Assembly (NCBI GenBank): GCA_002306375.1
Contig: DBRU01000063.1
Span: 32,189-69,101 of the forward strand
Direction: 5' to 3'
From: Faecalibacterium sp. UBA1360
Lineage (GTDB): Bacteria > Bacillota > Clostridia > Oscillospirales > Ruminococcaceae
Length of the DNA stretch: 36,913 nt
The first letter of the stretch is position 1. Each line of letters starts with the position of its first letter. A model generated the notes under the pieces. That model was not told where the DNA came from and made no database searches. It worked only from the letters and a program-made list of their open reading frames with translations. Of this stretch, positions 1-7,282 are shown in pieces. The translations under genes and the position numbers were made by a program.

Positions 1-377
1 ATGGCCCGGCGGTCGGTGTCGATGAGCACCCAGCGGCTGTCCACCAGCGCCACCTCCTGTCCGGCTTCGTCCAGCACCCGGGTGATGCGCTTGTTCACGG
101 CCCGCTTGAGGCCTTCGGGCAGGGTGATGAGCATAAGGTGCTCGTCCACCCGGGGCACGCGCTCGAACCGCAGGGCCTGCTTGGCCAGCACATAGGCCGT
201 GTGGGTGCGGGCGTACAGTTCATCGTTCAGGCCCAGAGAAATGGCGTGCTCGCCCGCGATCTGCTGAGCGTAGCGCAGGACCGAAGCGGGCTGCACATAG
301 CCGAAGCTGTCGCCGTCGTGGCGGTAGACCTGGAAGGGTTCACGGTATTCGCGGAATTTGGTCATGTCCTGTGACAT
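1..377 (-). CDS. Acyl-ACP thioesterase, N-terminal part (cut by window edge)
   Basis: The product starts MSQDMTKFREYREPFQVYRH and reads for 125 codons before leaving the window. The segment running through YVQPASVLRYAQQIAGEHA, the later VLAKQALRFERVP and the strand around VDSRWVLIDTDRRA match the first hot-dog fold of bacterial FatA/FatB-type acyl-ACP thioesterases, which free fatty acids from acyl carrier protein in the cytoplasm. Families of this type have about 240 residues in two hot-dog halves, so about half is present. ATG at 377 is preferred because AAGGAG lies at 388-393, ten bases upstream; the in-frame ATG at 365 has no comparable site. It has its own promoter just upstream. The catalytic residues are in the missing C-terminal half, so activity cannot be judged. 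Confidence 0.82.
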   Translation of the reverse strand, partial: MSQDMTKFREYREPFQVYRHDGDSFGYVQPASVLRYAQQIAGEHAISLGLNDELYARTHTAYVLAKQALRFERVPRVDEHLMLITLPEGLKRAVNKRITRVLDEAGQEVALVDSRWVLIDTDRRA

Positions 378-429
378 GGGGCGGCATCTCCTTTATTTTA
401 TATAGGCGGAATTTGTACGTATGAGGGGT

Positions 430-458
430 ATTATACCACAAACGGCCCCGCCGGGCAA
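430..458 (-). promoter_or_regulatory. Promoter of the acyl-ACP thioesterase gene
   Basis: Read on the minus strand: TTGCCC (453-458), a 17-base spacer, and a perfect TATAAT (430-435), about 50 bases before the start codon. The -35 box lies inside the hairpin that ends the pot operon, so terminator and promoter are fused. Confidence 0.7.
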
Positions 459-474
459 ATGCCGGGCGGGGCCG
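436..474 (-). terminator. Terminator of the potABCD operon
   Basis: Arms 443-452 and 465-474 are perfect 10-bp GC-rich complements with a small inner GGC/GCC pairing, placed 22 bases after the potD stop codon. The minus-strand transcript runs from the hairpin into TTTGTGG, only a weak U-run, so termination may be incomplete and some read-through into the thioesterase gene is possible. Confidence 0.65.
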
Positions 475-496
475 CCGAAGGATACGGGCAGGGATC

Positions 497-1738
497 TTAA
501 TAATTGTCCCGCATTTTTTTGCGCAGTTTGCGCCAGATGTTGAACCCGGACAGCGCCACCGCCGCCAGCAGGAAGATCACCACCATCCAGCCGCCGCCGC
601 TTTCGTCGTAGCTTTTCATCTCGCTCCATTTGGCGTCCAGCTCGGCGTTGATGTCGTCGGGCAGGGTGACGAACACCTCGGCCTTGGACATGACGTCCTC
701 GCCCGGGTATGCGATGGGGCTGTATTTGAGCTCGTCGTCCAGCAGCTCCCACACAGCCGTGATGGGGGTGGAATAGCCGATGTAGTCACAGTTGGCGTAG
801 CCCACCGAGGTCTCGCACATATAATTGATGAAGATCTCGGCGGCTTCCTGGTGTTTGGTGGTGGCGGGGATGCACATGCTGTCCACAAAGAAGTTGACGC
901 CTTCCTCCGGGTGGACAAAGGCCAGGTCAGGGTTGTCCTCGATCATGGTCAGAGCGTCGCCCGCATAATAGGGCGCAAGGGCGGCTTCGCCCCCTTCCAT
1001 CTTGTCGAAGATCTCGTCCATGACGTAGGCCTGCACCACGGATTTCTGCTTTTGCAGTTCCTCCATCACAAGGTCGGCTTCCTCCACCGAGGGCGGATTG
1101 AGGGAAAGCCCCAGCCGCTTGGCCGCGATGGCGTAGGCGTCCCGGGAGTTGTTGAACATGAGCACATTGCCCGCGTACTGCACGTCCCACATGGCGTCCC
1201 AGCTGGTGGGGGCTTCGTCCACCATGGTGGTGTTGTAAATGAGCCCCGTGGTGCCCCACATGTAGGGCACGCTGTAGGTGTTGTCGGGGTCAAAGTCCCA
1301 GCCCAGATAGTCCTCGCCGATGGCGGCCATGTTGGGGATGTTGTCGTAGTTGAGGGGGGCGAGCATATCCTCGGCCACCAGCTTGCCCACCATATAGTCC
1401 GAGGGGAAGATCACGTCGTAGCTGGCGCCGCCGGACTTGATCTTGGCGTACAGGCTTTCGTTGGAGTCGAAGGTCGTGTAGTTGACCCGGATGCCCGTGA
1501 GCTCCTCGAACGCCGAGAGAACATCCACGCTGTCATCCGAACCGTCCGAGATATACAGCCCCCAGTTGTACACGTTGAGGGTGATGTCCTGGTCAGCCAG
1601 GCGGTCCCAGTCATAGTCGGCGCTGACTTCGATGTCCTCATTGACGGCGATGGTATCGGCCAGGGCGGCGGGGCTCGCCACCGCCCACAGGGGCAGCAGC
1701 GCCGCCAGGGCGCAGGCCGTCTTGCAAAGTCGGTTCAT
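497..1738 (-). CDS. potD: Spermidine/putrescine-binding protein PotD with C-terminal membrane anchor
   Basis: This is the extracytoplasmic receptor of the polyamine ABC importer, 413 residues. The start MNRLCKTACALAALLPLWAV is a signal sequence ending near AALADT with no lipobox cysteine. The mature part shows PotD hallmarks in order: LNVYNWGLYISDG, FDSNESLYAKIKSGGASYDV, YSVPYMWGTTGLIYN, and the segment from HPEEGVNFFVDSMCIPATT onward, which lines up with E. coli PotD from memory. After the binding domain the chain ends in a hydrophobic stretch (WMVVIFLLAAVALSGFNIW) followed by RKLRKKMRDNY, a typical membrane span with a basic cytoplasmic end. Gram-positive PotD proteins are usually lipoproteins or fused to PotC, so a C-terminal anchor is unusual. 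ATG 1738 has AAAGGGGG upstream and lies 14 bases after potC; it is the last gene of potABCD. Confidence 0.93.
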   Translation of the reverse strand: MNRLCKTACALAALLPLWAVASPAALADTIAVNEDIEVSADYDWDRLADQDITLNVYNWGLYISDGSDDSVDVLSAFEELTGIRVNYTTFDSNESLYAKIKSGGASYDVIFPSDYMVGKLVAEDMLAPLNYDNIPNMAAIGEDYLGWDFDPDNTYSVPYMWGTTGLIYNTTMVDEAPTSWDAMWDVQYAGNVLMFNNSRDAYAIAAKRLGLSLNPPSVEEADLVMEELQKQKSVVQAYVMDEIFDKMEGGEAALAPYYAGDALTMIEDNPDLAFVHPEEGVNFFVDSMCIPATTKHQEAAEIFINYMCETSVGYANCDYIGYSTPITAVWELLDDELKYSPIAYPGEDVMSKAEVFVTLPDDINAELDAKWSEMKSYDESGGGWMVVIFLLAAVALSGFNIWRKLRKKMRDNY

Positions 1739-1752
1739 CCCGGCACCCCCTT

Positions 1753-2595
1753 TCACGCTTCGGCCGCGCTCTTGCGGATGGCGGCCTGGTTTTTGCGGTA
1801 TGCCCGGCTGTCTGCCGAGTTGGAGATCAGGATGATGGTCAGAATGACCAGGAACATGATGGCGGACAGGGCGTTGATCTCGGGGCTGACCTTTTTGCGG
1901 GTCATGCTGTAAATGGCGATGGGCAGCGTCTGCATGGTGCCGCAGTTGAAGTAGGAGATCATAAAATCGTCGATGGAATAGGTCAGGCAGATCAGGAAGG
2001 CGGACAGGATGGCCGGGGTCAGCTGGGGCAGAATGACCTTGAAGAAGGCCTGCCGGGGCGTGCAGCCCAGGTCCATGGCCGCGTTGTACAAACTGGGGTC
2101 CAGCTGGCGCAGCTTGGGCCCCACATTGAAGATGACGTAGGGCACGTTGAAGGTGATGTGGGCCACCAGCAGCGTGGCCCAGCCGAAGATGCCGCCGTCC
2201 CCGCCCACGCCGGCCTTCTGCCACAGAACGAACAGCAGCATCAAGGACACGCCGGTAATGATCTCGGGGTTGACCACCGGCACATAGCTGATGTTGTTGA
2301 CGATGAGCTGGGTGCGCCGGGACATGGAATGGATGCCGATGGTGGCCAGGGTGCCCAGCACGGTGGCCAGCACCGAGGAGACCAGCGCCAGCACCACCGA
2401 AAGGCCCAGGGCCGAGAGGATCATCTCGTTGTGGAACAGGCTTTTGTACCAGTCCAGCGTGAAGCCGGAAAACACCGTGCGGCTCTTGTTTTCGTTGAAG
2501 CTGTAGGCGATGAGCACCGCGATGGGCAGGTACATGAACCCGAAGATCATCACGATGTAGGCCCGCTGCAAGATGCGTTTGTGTTGGGTGTTCAT
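1753..2595 (-). CDS. potC: Spermidine/putrescine ABC transporter permease PotC
   Basis: A 280-residue inner-membrane subunit with about six hydrophobic spans (first: AYIVMIFGFMYLPIAVLIAY). The cytoplasmic EAA-type loop that docks to the ATPase reads roughly YNAAMDLGCTPRQAFFKVIL, as in PotC/PotI permeases. It pairs with PotB to form the translocation channel for polyamines delivered by PotD and powered by PotA. The start ATG (2595-2593) shares one base with the potB stop (TAATG), indicating translational coupling. Length equals that of enterobacterial PotC (about 264) plus a short C-terminal tail rich in Lys, Arg and Ala. Confidence 0.93.
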   Translation of the reverse strand: MNTQHKRILQRAYIVMIFGFMYLPIAVLIAYSFNENKSRTVFSGFTLDWYKSLFHNEMILSALGLSVVLALVSSVLATVLGTLATIGIHSMSRRTQLIVNNISYVPVVNPEIITGVSLMLLFVLWQKAGVGGDGGIFGWATLLVAHITFNVPYVIFNVGPKLRQLDPSLYNAAMDLGCTPRQAFFKVILPQLTPAILSAFLICLTYSIDDFMISYFNCGTMQTLPIAIYSMTRKKVSPEINALSAIMFLVILTIILISNSADSRAYRKNQAAIRKSAAEA

Positions 2596-3416
2596 TACAT
2601 CACGCCCTCCATTTCTTCCTCGTCAAAGCTGGAGGTGAAGCTCATGCACAAAAGGACAATGACCATCAGCGCCAGGCTCATGGCGGAGCCCAGGTTCAGG
2701 TTGTAGGAGTTGCCCAGAAATTGCAGTTCGATCAAGTCGCCGATGAGCAGATTGGACCCGCCGCCCAGCATGCGGCTGATAATGAAGGTGGACACCGATG
2801 GCACGAACACCATGGTGATGCCGGTGGCGATGCCCGGTTTGGACAAGGGCAGCAGCACCCGCAGAAGGATCTGGAGGGTGTTGCAGCCCAGGTCCTGCCC
2901 GGCCTCGATGATGGAATCGTCGATCTTGGTCATGGCCGTGTACAGGGGCAGGATCATATAGGGCAGGTAGTTGTACACCATGCCCAGCACCACGGCCCCC
3001 GAAGTGTTGATCATGTTCAGCGGTCCGATGCCGAACACGCCCAGCAGCTTATTGATGAGGCCGTTTTTTTCTAGCAGGGTCATCCAGGCGTAGGTGCGCA
3101 GCAGGAAGTTCATCCACATGGGCAGCATGACCAGCATGAGCATGATGTGCTGTTTGTTGGCCCGCAGGCGGGACAGAAAATACCCCACCGGGAAGGCCAG
3201 CACCAGACAGATGACGGTGGCTTCGCCCGCCAGCAGCAGGCTGCGGGCAAACACCGAGGAATACCGGCCGATGGCGGTCAGGTTGTCCAGCGTGAAGGCG
3301 CCGGCGTCGTTGGTCAGGGCGTACCAGATGACGATGAACAGCGGCACCACGATGAACACCGACATCCACACCAGGTAGGGCGCCGCCGCCCACCGGGACA
3401 GCTTGGAGCGAAGCAT
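2595..3416 (-). CDS. potB: Spermidine/putrescine ABC transporter permease PotB
   Basis: A 273-residue membrane permease with around six spans, the first being LVWMSVFIVVPLFIVIWYAL. The EAA-like docking loop reads IIEAGQDLGCNTLQILLRVLLP. The segment MWMNFLLRTYAWMTLLEKNG is characteristic of PotB. It forms the channel with PotC. Its start lies 4 bases beyond the potA stop and its stop overlaps the potC start by one base, so the four pot genes are read as one tightly packed mRNA. The C-terminus is short and acidic (FDEEEMEGVM). Confidence 0.93.
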   Translation of the reverse strand: MLRSKLSRWAAAPYLVWMSVFIVVPLFIVIWYALTNDAGAFTLDNLTAIGRYSSVFARSLLLAGEATVICLVLAFPVGYFLSRLRANKQHIMLMLVMLPMWMNFLLRTYAWMTLLEKNGLINKLLGVFGIGPLNMINTSGAVVLGMVYNYLPYMILPLYTAMTKIDDSIIEAGQDLGCNTLQILLRVLLPLSKPGIATGITMVFVPSVSTFIISRMLGGGSNLLIGDLIELQFLGNSYNLNLGSAMSLALMVIVLLCMSFTSSFDEEEMEGVM

Positions 3417-3420
3417 GGCG

Positions 3421-4467
3421 TCACACCCCTTCCCGCGACATGATGTGGATCTCGTCCGGGCCGATGTTCATGCCGATGAGCTCGCCGGGACGGCTGGCCT
3501 GGGTGGAGTGGATGAGCCACTCCTTGCCTTCCACGTCCACGTGCATCTCAAAGTGCACGCCCTTGAAGATGACTTCCCGCACAAGGCCGGTGAGCATACC
3601 GGCGGAGGGCGGCACGATGGCCACGTCCTCGGGACGCACCACGACCTGCACGGGCTCGTTGTAGCCAAAGCCCCGGTCCACGCAGGTGAAGTCGTGCCCG
3701 GCAAAGCTGACCAAAAAGTCCTTGAGCATGATGCCGTCCACAATGTTGGAGTCGCCGATGAAGTTGGCGATAAAGGCGTTTTCCGGCTCGTTGTAGATGT
3801 CCTGGGGGCTGCCGATCTGCTGGATGTTGCCCTTGTTCATGACCACCACGGTGTCGGACATGGTCAGGGCTTCCTCCTGGTCATGGGTGACGTAGACGAA
3901 GGTGATGTTCAGCTCCCGCTGAAGGCGTTTGAGTTCCAGCTGCATCTCTTTGCGCAGCTTGAGGTCCAGCGCGCCCAAGGGCTCGTCCAGCAAAAGGACC
4001 CGGGGCTGGTTGACCAGGCTGCGGGCAATGGCCACCCGCTGCTGCTGGCCGCCGGACAGCTGGTGCACGCCCCGGCGTTCAAAGCCTTTGAGGCCCACGA
4101 CCTCCAGCATTTCCAGCACCTTGGGGCGCAGCTGTTCCTCGGGCATTTTTTTCAGGCGCAGACCGAAGGCCACGTTCTCGAACACGTTCAGATGCGGGAA
4201 CAGCGCGTATTTCTGGAACACCGTGTTCACCTGGCGCTTATAGGGCGGCAGGCCGGTGATGTCCCTGCCGTCAAAGAGCACCTGGCCCGACTGCGGCGTG
4301 ATGAAGCCGGCAATGACCCGCAGGGTCGTGGTCTTGCCGCAGCCCGAAGGGCCGAGGAAGGTGACGAATTCCTTGTCGTGAATGTCCAGCGAAAGGCCGT
4401 CCAGGACCTTTTCGCCGTCAAAATCCACGACGATGTTTTTCAGCGATACGATCAGCGAGCCATCCAT
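3421..4467 (-). CDS. potA: Spermidine/putrescine ABC transporter ATPase PotA
   Basis: This 348-residue cytoplasmic ATPase energises polyamine import. Walker A is GPSGCGKTT, the Q-loop lies in VNTVFQKYALFPH, the signature is LSGGQQQR, Walker B is VLLLDEPLGALD, and the switch histidine is in YVTHDQEEA. Residues after about 240 form the TOBE-type regulatory domain typical of PotA/MalK ATPases (E. coli PotA: 378 residues). It is the first gene of potABCD. ATG 4467 follows AAAAGGGGG with a slightly long spacing of about 11 bases. The leader is about 100 bases and AT-rich, preceded by a near-consensus promoter. Confidence 0.95.
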   Translation of the reverse strand: MDGSLIVSLKNIVVDFDGEKVLDGLSLDIHDKEFVTFLGPSGCGKTTTLRVIAGFITPQSGQVLFDGRDITGLPPYKRQVNTVFQKYALFPHLNVFENVAFGLRLKKMPEEQLRPKVLEMLEVVGLKGFERRGVHQLSGGQQQRVAIARSLVNQPRVLLLDEPLGALDLKLRKEMQLELKRLQRELNITFVYVTHDQEEALTMSDTVVVMNKGNIQQIGSPQDIYNEPENAFIANFIGDSNIVDGIMLKDFLVSFAGHDFTCVDRGFGYNEPVQVVVRPEDVAIVPPSAGMLTGLVREVIFKGVHFEMHVDVEGKEWLIHSTQASRPGELIGMNIGPDEIHIMSREGV

Positions 4468-4532
4468 GGGTACGGCGTCCCCCTTTTCGGTATTTGTGCC
4501 GCCCGGCGCAACGGGTCAAAGGGCGGTCGAAA

Positions 4533-4617
4533 CCTGTATAAACTTGTATATAAATAAGATAAATACAAATTTTATTATACCTTGTTACCCTGTGCTGTCA
4601 ATCACATTTTATACAGG
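4533..4617. repeat. Inverted repeats around the potABCD promoter (possible operators)
   Basis: CCTGTATAAA at 4533-4542 is the exact reverse complement of TTTATACAGG at 4608-4617. The two 10-bp arms flank the promoter, centre to centre 75 bases apart, close to seven helical turns. Inside, TTGTAT (4544-4549) and ATACAA (4564-4569) form a second inverted pair just downstream of the -10 box. The arrangement looks like a pair of regulator sites able to support looping. Role is inferred only. Confidence 0.45.
4574..4601 (-). promoter_or_regulatory. Promoter of potABCD
   Basis: On the minus strand: TTGACA (4596-4601), a 16-base spacer and TATAAT (4574-4579), both perfect hexamers. It is about 107 bases upstream of the potA start. 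The 4468-4831 gap (364 bases) contains no gene: it holds this promoter and its inverted repeats, a GC-rich stretch (4618-4730) in which I see nothing definite, and the ytrA-like promoter/operator. Confidence 0.85.
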
Positions 4618-4762
4618 GCTCCTGCAAAGGCGGGGCCCTGCCCTGCTCCCCCGTACGCATAAAATCGCGGCCTTTGGCTGCCGGCGCCGGGCCCGGCCCG
4701 AAAAAAGCACCGGGAAAAAACCTTTGCCCGGCGGCGAACAGGCAGATTTTTCAAAAACAGGC

Positions 4763-4790
4763 TTGACAAACAGGGCCAATGGTGTATTAT
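4763..4790 (+). promoter_or_regulatory. Promoter of the ytrA-like operon
   Basis: TTGACA (4763-4768), a 16-base spacer, then TATTAT (4785-4790). The -10 box is embedded in the left arm of the large palindrome at 4783-4818, so a protein bound there would block RNA polymerase. Confidence 0.75.
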
Positions 4791-4818
4791 TGTATTAGAT
4801 GATTAATACAATAATACA
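4783..4818. promoter_or_regulatory. Palindromic operator of the YtrA-type GntR regulator
   Basis: The arms TGTATTATTGTATTA (4783-4797) and TAATACAATAATACA (4804-4818) are perfect 15-bp complements around GATGAT. It covers the -10 box and ends at the ribosome-binding site of the regulator gene. YtrA-subfamily GntR proteins commonly bind GTATTA/TAATAC-type palindromes in their own promoters, so this is very likely the autorepression site. Confidence 0.82.
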
Positions 4819-4831
4819 AGGAGGCAGGCCA

Positions 4832-5203
4832 ATGGAATGGAACATCCTTCCCGGGCGGCCCGTATATGTGCAGCTGGTGGAGCAGCTGGAGCTGGCCATC
4901 GTGACGGGGGCCCTGCCCCCGGGCGGTCGGGTGCCGCCGGTGCGGGAACTGGCGGCCGAAGCGGGGGTCAACCCCAACACGATGCAGCGGGCCTTGCAGG
5001 AGCTGGAAGGCCGCGGGCTGCTGCACACCCAGCGCACCGCCGGGCGCACGGTGAGCACCGACGCCGAGGCCCTGGCCGAGCTGCGCCGGGCCAGGGCCCG
5101 CACCCTGGCTGACGAGTTTGTGCAAAAGACCCGGGCGCTGGGACTGAACGACGAGGATACCGCCGCGCTGCTGCGCGCGGCCCAGAACAAGGAGGGGCAA
5201 TGA
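4832..5203 (+). CDS. GntR-family transcriptional regulator, YtrA subfamily
   Basis: A 123-residue regulator. Residues 10-75 form the GntR winged helix: PVYVQLVEQLELAIVTGAL, LPPGGRVPPVRELAAEAGVN, PNTMQRALQELEGRGLL. The short C-terminal part (two helices, about 45 residues) is the YtrA-type dimerisation region and has no ligand domain, as expected for regulators of ABC operons answering cell-envelope stress or antibiotics. ATG 4832 is chosen because AAGGAGG (4818-4824) lies seven bases upstream; an earlier in-frame ATG (4799) sits inside the operator. The stop overlaps the next gene (ATGATGA). It probably represses its own operon through the palindrome at 4783-4818. Confidence 0.9.
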   Translation: MEWNILPGRPVYVQLVEQLELAIVTGALPPGGRVPPVRELAAEAGVNPNTMQRALQELEGRGLLHTQRTAGRTVSTDAEALAELRRARARTLADEFVQKTRALGLNDEDTAALLRAAQNKEGQ

Positions 5204-5901
5204 TGAATGCGATCTATGAGGCGCAAGGCGTCTGCAAACAGTACGGCGCCCGCACCGCACTGGCGGATGTGAGTTTTGAGGTGATGCCCGGGCGGCTGAC
5301 GGGCCTGGTGGGGCCCAACGGCAGCGGCAAGACCACCCTGCTGAAGCTGTCGGTGGGGCTGCTGACGCCCACGGCGGGGCAGATCCTCATCGACGGGCAG
5401 ACCCCGGGCATCGGGACCAAGCGGGTGACAAGCTACCTGCCCGACCGCATGGCCCTGCCCCGGGAACTGCGCGTGGCCGACATAAAGGCCATGTACCGGG
5501 ATTTCTACGCCGATTTTGACGAGGGCAAGGCCGCCGCCATGCTGGCGGACCTGCATCTGGATGAAAGGGAACGCATCGGCGCCACGAGCAAGGGCACCCA
5601 GGAAAAACTGGCCCTGTGCCTGGTGATGAGCCGGGCCGCCAAGCTGTACCTGCTGGACGAACCCCTGGGCGGCGTGGACCCGGCGGCCCGGGAATACATT
5701 CTGCGCACGATCCTGCGCAATTACAGCGAGGACGCGGCGGTGGTGATCTCGACCCATCTGATCGGTGAGGTGGAGACCGTACTGGACGAGGCGCTGATCC
5801 TGAAAGAGGGGCATCTGTTGTCCCACATCGGCGTGGACGAACTTCGGGAGGAAAAGGGCATGAGCCTGGACGAGTATTTCCGCGACATCTTCCGCTATTG
5901 A
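5200..5901 (+). CDS. ABC transporter ATP-binding protein (YtrB-like)
   Basis: A 233-residue ATPase. Walker A is GPNGSGKTT (about residues 38-46), Walker B is LYLLDEPLGGVDP and the switch histidine is in VISTHL. The signature is degenerate (TSKGTQEKL in place of LSGGQ), as in the YtrB/BcrA-like group, and the Q-loop glutamine seems absent (VTSYLPD). It starts at the ATG overlapping the regulator stop codon, so the two are coupled, and is followed 25 bases later by a membrane protein that should be its partner. YtrA-linked ATPases usually serve drug or lantibiotic export/sensing or acetoin-related uptake; the substrate here cannot be read from sequence. Confidence 0.9.
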   Translation: MMNAIYEAQGVCKQYGARTALADVSFEVMPGRLTGLVGPNGSGKTTLLKLSVGLLTPTAGQILIDGQTPGIGTKRVTSYLPDRMALPRELRVADIKAMYRDFYADFDEGKAAAMLADLHLDERERIGATSKGTQEKLALCLVMSRAAKLYLLDEPLGGVDPAAREYILRTILRNYSEDAAVVISTHLIGEVETVLDEALILKEGHLLSHIGVDELREEKGMSLDEYFRDIFRY

Positions 5902-5926
5902 TGGCGCCAAGAGAGAGGTGTTTTGC

Positions 5927-6766
5927 ATGATGAACAAGCTGTTGAAATACGAATGCCGGGCCGTGGGACGCCTGCTGGTGCCCGCCTGGGCGGGAGCGGT
6001 GATCCTGTCGGCGCTGTGTCTGCTGCTGACAACGCTGCGGAACATGATGCCCGGCGCAGGCAGTCTGCCGGTGCTGAACGTCGCCGATGTGGCGATCAAC
6101 CTGCTGGCCGGGCTTTTGCTGCTGGCCATGATGCTGGGTTGTGTGGTGATCAACATCCAGCGCTTTTACCGGCTGCTGGGGGATCAGGGATACCTGATGT
6201 TCAGTCTGCCTGTGACGGTGTCCCAGCATATGGCCGCCAAACTGCTGTGCGCCTGCGGGTCCACGATTGCTTCCTTTCTGGTGGCAAGCGGCTGTGCCTG
6301 GCTGGTGGGCCTGAAGTCGGACGCCCGCAACGAAGTAAGCGCGCAGGCAATACTGGTGGTGCCGGACGCCCGCGGCACGGCCCTGCTTGCCTACGCATAC
6401 CTATGCCTTGTGCTGGGGATGTGCATCGGGTATCTGTACCTGTACCTGTGCATGACCATCGGCAGCCGGTGGCCCCAGCAGCGCCTGGCCGCCAGCGTCA
6501 TCACCTACTTTGTGCTGAGCTTTCTTGTACAGATCGCTTTGTCCGTGCTGGTGATCCTTGCGGCGGTGGCGATTTCCAGCGTTCCCGAAAGCACGGTAGA
6601 TGCTTTGACATCGTGGCTGGTACAGGCGGACGTTGCCTTCCCCGCCGGGGTCCCGGGCACCGTTTGGCTGCTGGGCGCCGGTTGCGTCTTGTTTTTGCTG
6701 GCCGCAAATGCTATCCTATGGGGTGTGACCCATCATCTGCTCGCCCGACACCTGAATCTGCCCTGA
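5927..6766 (+). CDS. ABC transporter permease-like membrane protein (YtrC/BcrB type)
   Basis: A 279-residue integral membrane protein with about six hydrophobic segments, e.g. LLVPAWAGAVILSALCLLL, AINLLAGLLLLAMMLGCVVI, FLVQIALSVLVILAAVAI and VWLLGAGCVLFLLAANAILW. The N-terminus MMNKLLKYECRAVGRLL and the MFSLPVTVSQHMAAKLL segment recall membrane partners of YtrB/BcrA-like ATPases. ATG 5927 lies eight bases after AGAGAGG; the neighbouring ATG 5930 is equally possible, and an in-frame GTG at 5918 overlaps the ribosome site. It follows the ATPase closely and should form the transporter with it. No similarity to a sequence of known substrate was recognised. Confidence 0.8.
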   Translation: MMNKLLKYECRAVGRLLVPAWAGAVILSALCLLLTTLRNMMPGAGSLPVLNVADVAINLLAGLLLLAMMLGCVVINIQRFYRLLGDQGYLMFSLPVTVSQHMAAKLLCACGSTIASFLVASGCAWLVGLKSDARNEVSAQAILVVPDARGTALLAYAYLCLVLGMCIGYLYLYLCMTIGSRWPQQRLAASVITYFVLSFLVQIALSVLVILAAVAISSVPESTVDALTSWLVQADVAFPAGVPGTVWLLGAGCVLFLLAANAILWGVTHHLLARHLNLP

Positions 6767-6782
6767 AAAAGGAGAACGCCAA

Positions 6783-6995
6783 ATGGAAAGACGTCCTTAT
6801 GTTTGCCCCAAATGCGGATGCCAACACTATGAGGCCGACCGGCTGCAAGCCACCGGCGGCAACTTTGCCAAGCTGTTTGACATCCAGAACAAAAAGTTCA
6901 CCACCATCACCTGCGCCGACTGCGGCTACACCGAACTGTACCGCGAAGTGGGCGGCGAAGGCTGGGACGTGCTGGACTTTTTGATCGGCGGGTAA
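6783..6995 (+). CDS. Small zinc-ribbon protein (DUF2082-like)
   Basis: This 70-residue cytoplasmic protein has two cysteine pairs, CPKCGC near residues 9-14 and CADCGY near 43-48, separated by a short beta-rich segment, as in small nucleic-acid-binding zinc ribbons. The segment DIQNKKFTTITCADCGYTEL resembles the DUF2082 family. AAAGGAG lies eight bases before the ATG. It begins 16 bases after the permease, so it is probably the last gene of the ytrA-like operon; why a zinc ribbon accompanies an ABC transporter is unclear. Confidence 0.8.
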   Translation: MERRPYVCPKCGCQHYEADRLQATGGNFAKLFDIQNKKFTTITCADCGYTELYREVGGEGWDVLDFLIGG

Positions 6996-7008
6996 ACGGC
7001 AAGCACGT

Positions 7009-7051
7009 AAAAAACGTCTGCGTCGGCGGACATGCGCCGACCGACGCAGAC
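7009..7051 (-). terminator. Terminator for the Bax-inhibitor-like gene
   Basis: GTCTGCGTCGG (7016-7026) and CCGACGCAGAC (7041-7051) form a perfect 11-bp stem. On the minus strand it is followed by G-TTTTTT (7009-7014), a proper intrinsic terminator for transcription from 8002. It lies over 230 bases past that stop codon, so the repeat cassette between would be in the 3' UTR. Confidence 0.65.
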
Positions 7052-7255
7052 ACCTCCAGGGAAATTTGGCGGCAAATTGTGTGCGAGGCGCAAAGCAACG
7101 AGTGCGCGATTTGCCGCCAAATTTTGTCGAGGGGGTGTCCAAGAGGGGGAACAGGCCCGTTAGGCGATTGCCGTGCGGGATTGTTCCCCCTTTTGCAGCG
7201 TGTCGAGTTTCTCGACATGCTGAAACGGGGACCCCCGGCGGGGGTCCCCGTTTTT
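7016..7255. repeat. Non-coding cassette of stacked inverted repeats
   Basis: Five inverted repeats lie head to tail with no credible gene. They are: 11-bp arms at 7016-7026/7041-7051; perfect 16-bp arms AAATTTGGCGGCAAAT (7062-7077) and its complement (7109-7124); 10-bp arms at 7144-7153/7182-7191, enclosing CCCG/CGGG and GGC/GCC pairs; a 7-bp stem TGTCGAG-TTT-CTCGACA (7201-7217), extendable to about 12; and the plus-strand terminator hairpin. It resembles a mobile palindromic intergenic element or a structured RNA. I do not recognise a named family. Confidence 0.55.
7223..7255 (+). terminator. Terminator of the ytrA-like operon
   Basis: CGGGGACCCCC (7226-7236) pairs with GGGGGTCCCCG (7240-7250) around a GGC loop. 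Flanking AAA/TTT extends the stem, and a T-run TTTTTG follows (7251-7256). It is a strong plus-strand intrinsic terminator, though 230 bases past the zinc-ribbon stop codon. Confidence 0.75.
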
Positions 7256-7282
7256 GTTGCGTTTTGTTGCGTGTAAAAAGGA

